Shown here one piece after another: positions 58,319 through 64,000 of a stretch of 64,000 nt of DNA. Made by a program: the position numbers and the translations under genes. Each line of letters starts with the position of its first letter. Position 1 is the first letter of the stretch. This DNA comes from Polytrichum commune (taxonomy: Eukaryota > Streptophyta > Polytrichopsida > Polytrichales > Polytrichaceae): NCBI GenBank assembly GCA_950295325.1, contig OX485809.1, positions 3,102,001 through 3,166,000 on the forward strand, given 5' to 3'. The notes below the pieces were generated by a model. It worked only from the letters and a program-made list of their open reading frames with translations. It was not told the origin of the DNA and did no database searches.

Positions 58319-58964
58319 TGGATTAGCTCGGGGGTGTCACTAGCGAAAAGCATAGAAACAACGTGCAAGAAAAAATAGGGTCTAATATATTCATTGTAGA
58401 TAAATTTTGCAAAAAATGTACATATGAAATAAGGGGGTTCTAAAATAATGAAACATGTTTACATGTAAATACCATCACATGTAATGGCCTTTTTTATCTA
58501 GTCATTACATGTAAAACAACATGAAAAAATTACAAGAGGTAGCAGTCTAGGTAAGGTATAAACTAGTGGATGAAAAGAGGCAATATTCTATTTAAAAAGC
58601 TTGGATGGATGAATTTGTAGGTTGGTTGGCTTGAACGTTACTGAATCAACGTATCCAATTTGGAGTTAATGTTCTTTACCTACGTGCCGAGAGGGAAAAT
58701 TTCAATGCATTGTTTAGATTACAGTCTTCTTTCCAATTTTCTTTGGCAATATAAGTAAACTAGGGTATTTCAAAATGATTCCCCAAAAAAATTATAATTA
58801 TTGATGGGATGTTTTAAAATATAAGCATTTACCTTTATTTGGAAAATGTCATACCTTATAATCTTTTATGCAAGGTAAATAACCCCCCGATAAATAAGAA
58901 CTAGGCGCACGTGCATGCAAAATATAAGAGGCAGTGACCCCCCCCCCCCCCCCGAATGGATTAG
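58319..58964. mobile_element. hAT-like non-autonomous element with poly-G ends, copy 2
   Basis: The element is 58327-58956 (630 bp), starting CTCGGGGGTGTCACTAGC and ending in a long C run then GAA. The 8-bp duplication TGGATTAG is exact at 58319-58326 and 58957-58964. The ends and subterminal sequence match 52441-53258 (AACGTGC, AATAGGGTCT, ATGCAAAATATA near the right). It interrupts the LINE just after the YADN box. Confidence 0.92.
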
Positions 58965-59639
58965 AGATCATTTGACCTAAGAGTGTGGCCTATTGGTTTG
59001 GCAAAGGTGACCATCTTGTAGGGCCATGAGAATACCAACGGCAATGGGCCGCAAATGGAAATATTTCCAAACTTCTTGGTACACCATTATCTATGATGTT
59101 GATTCTTACCTTTTGAACCAAGTTTGGATTAAAACAAGGCTATCCTTAGCCGTTAGAATCTCTATAGTAAACCATGTCCTTCCATCCTCATATTGTACTT
59201 TGTTATTATATGGGCGATTCTAACGATGTACTATCCAAACTCCGGACCTTCCTTTGAAATTACCTTTGGTCCAAGTTGCAATCTACTACCCAGACCCGAG
59301 TGAGGTGGGACACTACAGTACAACGCAAGAATGGAGGCCTAAGTATTACCAACCGGGAAAGTCCCTCACCGTCCTCATGTGCAAATGGTCCATTATGGCA
59401 TTCCTTCCCAATAACTCTAACCTCCAAAAGTTAATAAGATTTAGAACGTGTCAATTGCAATTCTCTCCTCATTTTAGCTGGAAACCACACCTTTTTTGGT
59501 ATTCACACCAAATTTTTGAATCAATGGCCACTCTAGGGTGTGACATCATGCAGCCAAAGTTTGGCGCCACATACTCCCCTTCCATTTATTCAAACATCCA
59601 ACCATCAAGGAGGAATTCAAACAACTCTTCATTATGGTA

Positions 59640-60091
59640 CAGTAACCTCCCGCTTAAGTACGCACCCATTTAAGTACGCATTTTTTGGCAAAAAATGTAG
59701 GGTTCAAGATTTGTTAGTTGAACATGTCGTGAATCGTCATTTGGCATATGTTTTGAAGTTTTTTTGCATTTGGCTTTGAGGCTAACTGCTCGGATCTTGC
59801 TTTGAAATGATTGAAATGATTTCTTAAGGTCATTGAATGTTTGCTCTGCTTCTACTTGAACTTCAAGGTAGAGCATCTGATCCTCGATGTCGAGAACTTG
59901 CTTCGTTATGTTAAGCTTTGAGATGATTTTGCAGCGTTCATGCTCATTGATACGCTTTCCGTTTGGTTTCTTCGACATTGTAGCGAAACACAAGTGATTT
60001 GGGAAACCCTAAACCCTAAAGTACGCACCTACCAGCTAAGTACGCACAAACTCCGCAGGTTCAAGTTGCGTACTTAAGCGGGAGGTTACTG
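59640..60091 (-). mobile_element. pogo-like (Tc1/mariner) short element
   Basis: 452 bp. Perfect terminal repeats of at least 25 bp begin CAGTAACCTCCCGCTTAAGT, flanked by TA on both sides (59638-59639, 60092-60093). CAGT ends with a TA duplication are typical of pogo/Tigger-type elements, including plant Lemi1/Emigrant. It carries a short reading frame on the minus strand. Removing it restores a continuous LINE sequence. Confidence 0.9.
59670..59993 (-). pseudogene. Truncated pogo-type transposase (CENP-B-like N-terminus)
   Basis: A 107-codon frame lies inside the pogo-like element. Its start MSKKPNGKRINEHERCKIIS resembles the helix-turn-helix opening of pogo/CENP-B proteins. A second basic part (IRAVSLKAKCKK) may be what is left of the second DNA-binding domain. 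The DDE catalytic domain is missing, as expected in a 452-bp element, so this is an internally deleted derivative. I used the Met at about 59978 as the likely start, since MCFAT before it resembles nothing. The frame reaches close to the right terminal repeat. Family assignment rests on motif resemblance only. Confidence 0.6.
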
Positions 60092-61834
60092 TAATTGAAT
60101 GGCTTCATAGGTTCACAACTTGGCACTTCAATCCCTAATGTTGAACAATGGGCCTACGAAGGCTTTGATACCATTGGTGACACTTGGGATGAGGGCATCA
60201 ATAATTTCATCCCTTGGCAAGTGGTTCCACAACGGTTTGGAATCTTTGATATGGAAAAACTAATTTGGGAGCGCGTGTTGGAGAACTCGGAACCATGGGA
60301 AGAAGAACTTATGGCTCCTCCACGAGATATTCTATTTGGTGGTGACTGGGCCAATTTTTCTTGAGGAGCATGATGTTAGCCAATTCGAGGAATTTGCATT
60401 CAAAGAGACTTCCAATATGAAATTGGCTATGGCAAAATCTCACCCGAATATTTCAAAGAGGTGGCCAAGTTTATGGTGAAGTTATTACAAAATTACTTGA
60501 AAATTTTGAAGGAGAACTACTACTTGAGGATGGGGCAACTACTTTTGGAGGATGGTTCTTCCCGGTTGAGTGGAATCGATGACAAAGGGTAATGCACAAA
60601 CACATGTGGATATTCTTTATGAACAAATTTTTTATTTAGTTTTTGATCCCAAGGATCGGAGATGGGGTGATGCGTCAAGCTTTCTTTCTTATTCACCTAA
60701 GAGAATTAGGAGTTTCTTTGATGACTTTCGTCAACTTAGTAATTTCCTTGCATCAAAATGGCATGGACTAGTCCCCAACAATTTCACCTTGGCTTGAAAT
60801 TTGGTATGGCATAAACTCAAACTTCAAAAGAAAGCCGCTTTCCATTGATGTTTTCTTCAATGTGCAATTGATGTTTTCTTCAATGTGCAATTGATGTCAA
60901 TGACTGGAGAGGTTGTATTTCACCCCTTTTGAATGCTAATTATATATGTTGCTCACAAAATGTGCTAGAGACTCAACTTTATAGGATTCCACCATTGTCC
61001 TTTCACCTATAGAGCTTGGCAATGGGCCTCAAATTTGATCTACAAGCTGAAAGTGTCTTCATCCGACAACGGCCCTTGGATAGCCTTCTCAATGAAGAAG
61101 TGTCTATTCGATGAATTGCTTTGGTTACGATTTGAAAAGTTTCACAGTATTTGACAATTACTTTGTAGTCTTGTCCCTTGAACGGTTTGGAGAGCTTGGA
61201 ATGCCCTTGTCTTTAATAATGAGAAGTGGACGGATAACCGACTTTGCTCACATCATGTGGACTACCTTGCTTGATTACAGCCGTAATCATTGGTACAAAC
61301 TACTACAAGCATACCTAAAACCACCGGAGGTGGCTTGGCCTATTTTTAATGACAACTTTGATTTATGATGGGTGCTAATAGTTTAATTTGTATTAGGAAT
61401 GAGTTGAATATCAGTTGGATTACTAGCAGCCCAAGTATAGGCATGTTTATGTAGAGGCATGTGATTTTTTTAATGTTTATGTGGTATGTTGGTAGGATTG
61501 AAGTTGGTGCATACATGCTAGCCAAGTTGGTCTCAACATTGTCTTTGGTACCAACTGTTGCAGGCAAACAATGGTTGATACCGAGCAAGTAGGGGCATGT
61601 TACCCAACCTGGTTGTTACATGGGCCTATGTACATGTTAGTGTCCTGCTTGGGAGGGTGGGGACTGGTCTTAATTTTCACCCTCTCAGATTTGCAATGAA
61701 GACTTTATTTGTACCAGAAGAAAACTTGGAAGAAGAATATGCAATGGAACCTCCATAGCTATGTACTTGATATTTACTCTACAAGAGCCATGGGCACTAG
61801 GATAAGGTGTGTGGGTGTTATTTAGCTACTTTTC

Positions 61835-61990
61835 AAGATTGGATGCTTATATTTGAATGTGGTATGGTTAGGTGTAGTTATATGAACAAACACCATAAAA
61901 GACGCATGTTTAAGAGAGATGGATTGCGACTTTAGATTTTAATAATTATCCTACATTCAATAGTAAAAATAATTGGGAGGGAGGGGGGGT
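61835..61990 (+). mobile_element. MITE family F1, partial copy
   Basis: It keeps the left-hand part only (TTTGAATGTGGTATGGTTAG, GACGCATGTTTAAGAGAGAT, then AATAATTGGGAGG). It ends at a G-rich run near 61980. Confidence 0.65.
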
Positions 61991-62917
61991 ATGTATTCAT
62001 TCAAGCAATCAACACACATGTCTTTTGATAATCATAAATAATTAAGGGAAGTCCAATCTAGAGTTTGATTTTTGTTGATGTTTCATCAAAAAAAAAATTC
62101 AACACAAACTTCATGACATGACTCCGGTCAGTAGAGGAAAGGGAACCCAAAAGGGAGGATTTTTTTTTAAAAAAAAAAATTACATTTGCATACCTTATAT
62201 GGCAATTGTTACTACACCGGTTATCCCAATTATTGAGGGAGGGCTAATAGTGAGTGTGGAAAATAAGAGAAGGTGAGACTAAATTTCTTTACACTATGAA
62301 ATTAGTGCCACCAAAAGATCTAGGAAATATTGTTCATCCCGGCATTATTCATTGATAATATAACTTATAACAACACTAGTCATTATTCATCCTAGCACTA
62401 TTCACTTTCACATATGAATTTTCTATATTTTTTTTAATCACTCTACAAACACCTTAGGACATGCATTAATTTTTTGAAAATATTTGATAAATGAGCATGT
62501 ATTCATGAATTTAGTATCACTTAGTAAAAAAATTCAACCCTCACTAATTTGAGACTTGGAAAAATAGTGCAATTTTTTAGAATTGATCTCATAGCTTGCG
62601 TTTACTGTGGATCAGGGCCAATTTAAATGAGGATCCTAGCCAAAAAAAAGTGACCAAGTTCCAAATCACCTCCACAACCTAGCCAATCAAGTGAAACCCA
62701 AACAGAGGAAACATGGTCTCCTCTAACTACGGAGCACAAATTTTTTGGGAGGTTTTACGCTTTGTCGAAGCACTTGAGCAAATTCTAGGCTTTAGAGTCG
62801 GGGGTCAAGACCTTGAATTGTGTTAACCCCTTCATCGCAACAATCATCCACAACCTTGATCTTAAGGACCATGTACTTCATAATCATCTCTGCCTATCGT
62901 GAGACCTTAGGAGGATA

Positions 62918-63283
62918 AGGTAAAAGCGTGTCTTAAATGACGAGTTTTTGTTATTTGGCACGTTTCTCAACTTGAATTTCGGAATTAGAAAAAGTGTTTT
63001 TTTGGATTTGGCAAATGTCGTGCAAGATTTTCGTGATAATCTATGGAAATTTCTGATCTCTGGTGTTGTTGCTATGATTTTTCAAAGTCGAAGTGGTCTA
63101 AGCCATAAAACGATCATGCAGCCCTCCCCCTCTCCTTCCTTCCCTCCCTCCCCCCAAATTGTGTTGACTATTGAGCCTAAAATGCTCAATGAATTTTGAG
63201 CACGTAGTCCAGTTTCTTATTTACACACCACTCAAACATAGATGACCGATCAAAACAAGCAACCATACTAGGCACGTTTATCT
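62918..63283 (-). mobile_element. MITE family F1 copy
   Basis: The left end AGGTAAAAGCGTGTCTTAAA follows TA (62916-62917). The right end carries CACCACTCAAACATAG and TAGGCACGTTTATCT. The interior is diverged and includes a CT-rich run near 63121-63152. Confidence 0.75.
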
Positions 63284-64000
63284 CAACATACTCCAACACA
63301 TTGAGTCCTACTATGTGCAAGATATGTTGCCCTATTGTTGGCACTTTGAACTCCACAAATCATCTTGGCTTTTGGATCGGATTGCGAATCACTCCAGATT
63401 AGCGATTGATAATCGTGCAAAACAGACTTTGGTTCCATGAGAACATTTTGCAAGATTCATGTTTAAAGCGAATATTCTTGGGGAGCATCGCCTGTACCAG
63501 TGAAGGATATATAAGAAAAGAAAAGATAAGATAACGCCCGTATTATGCATACCGGCGTGAATGTGAGCCCGTTAACCCTATATTGATCTCGGGAATCCGA
63601 GATGCAATATTGGGTGTTATGCCTCCTGGAAGGATATATAGAAGGTGGTGTGCTTCAGTCTTTAGATATTTGAATATCTTGTGTTTTTCTCAACGCTGTT
63701 GCAGAGATTGCGGATCGAGAACTGGATATCTAAGAATCAAAATCCATCTTTTGCTTTATGTTTAGCGTTAAAGATTGTTGTAGGAATCATCTTAACAGAA
63801 ACAAATATCTGCCAATTCGTTGAAAGTGAGCTCATTGTGTGCCAAGTTGAGTCAAACTTCTTGATTCGTGAATGATTCGATTGTAATGATCTTTGTGGAT
63901 GTTATAGTCTAACTTATGCCATGCCCACACTAGGAGCCAGTCGTTGCTCCCTTGGCACTAGGAGGAGCCCCTTTTGGATAGGGAAAGCTCTCTTTTCTGT
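63284..64000. other. Window end, no gene recognised
   Basis: A fair splice acceptor, CTCAACGCTGTTGCAG|AG, lies near 63705 with an open frame after it (63681-63875), but the peptide resembles nothing I know. A gene extending beyond the window is possible. Confidence 0.35.

Larger units (their letters stand above)
56600..61375 (+). mobile_element. LINE retrotransposon, 5'-truncated and decayed
   Basis: Sense fragments of a plant L1-type ORF2 follow in the normal order, with many stops and frameshifts. They are: the endonuclease-RT linker (YLAEAKENMQKLWES near 56695, RTKWIQIIDRLTKEFL near 56970), the RT entry motifs (AMKNNKGPALDDG near 57510), the fingers (PITFLNVAHKINAKALQQR near 57720), the catalytic box as YADN instead of YADD (58233-58244), the thumb and connection (MCKWSIMAFLP near 59380) and the C-terminal WNALVFNNEKWT near 61210. 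No endonuclease domain was found. It is split by a SINE, a hAT-like and a pogo-like element. No poly(A) tail is obvious after 61375. Confidence 0.88.

Noticed and set aside
60004-60017. Interstitial telomere array
   Set aside because: There are only two CCCTAAA-like units; it fits a telo-box better than a telomere remnant.

Overview
The window is nuclear DNA of a land plant with a large, repeat-rich, AT-rich genome. The evidence is two intron-containing plant genes (a SEC61 gamma subunit and a secretory class III peroxidase), a Ty1/copia element, a plant-type LINE, a SINE and several families of short inverted-repeat transposons. I cannot resolve the lineage (fern, lycophyte, gymnosperm or other) from sequence alone.

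Layout. 329-974 (+): SEC61 gamma, two coding exons, 69 aa, apparently intact. 975-4930: non-coding, with old duplications and MITE remnants. 4931-10363 (-): class III peroxidase, four exons, 340 aa, apparently intact; its three introns hold a cluster of same-orientation MITE copies and local duplications, one of which copies the exon 1 splice donor. 10364-22844: no recognisable gene; tandem repeats, foldbacks and MITEs. 22845-24461 and 27412-29840: two diverged copies, in opposite orientation, of a solo-LTR-like element. 24952-33075 (-): a complete but dead copia element with matching LTRs and a perfect 5-bp target duplication, itself split by the second solo-LTR-like insertion. 33468-46117: nested MITEs, a complex foldback at 34.2-35.0 kb, an array of short hairpins at 38.6-39.0 kb, a three-layer nest at 43.2-44.1 kb and a Harbinger-like MITE. 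46118-56350: mostly MITEs and unannotated sequence, plus one isolated exon-like segment at 51448. 56600-61375 (+): a decayed 5'-truncated LINE, split by a SINE, a hAT-like element and a pogo-like element that still carries a short reading frame. 61376-64000: MITE remnants and unassigned sequence.

The two host genes are unrelated in function, although both belong to the secretory pathway: SEC61 gamma is part of the ER translocon, and the peroxidase is a secreted glycoprotein that would enter through such a translocon. The rest is best read as transposon stratigraphy. Many insertions keep exact target duplications, so relative ages can be ordered. I found no tRNA, rRNA, CRISPR array or complete novel multi-gene system.
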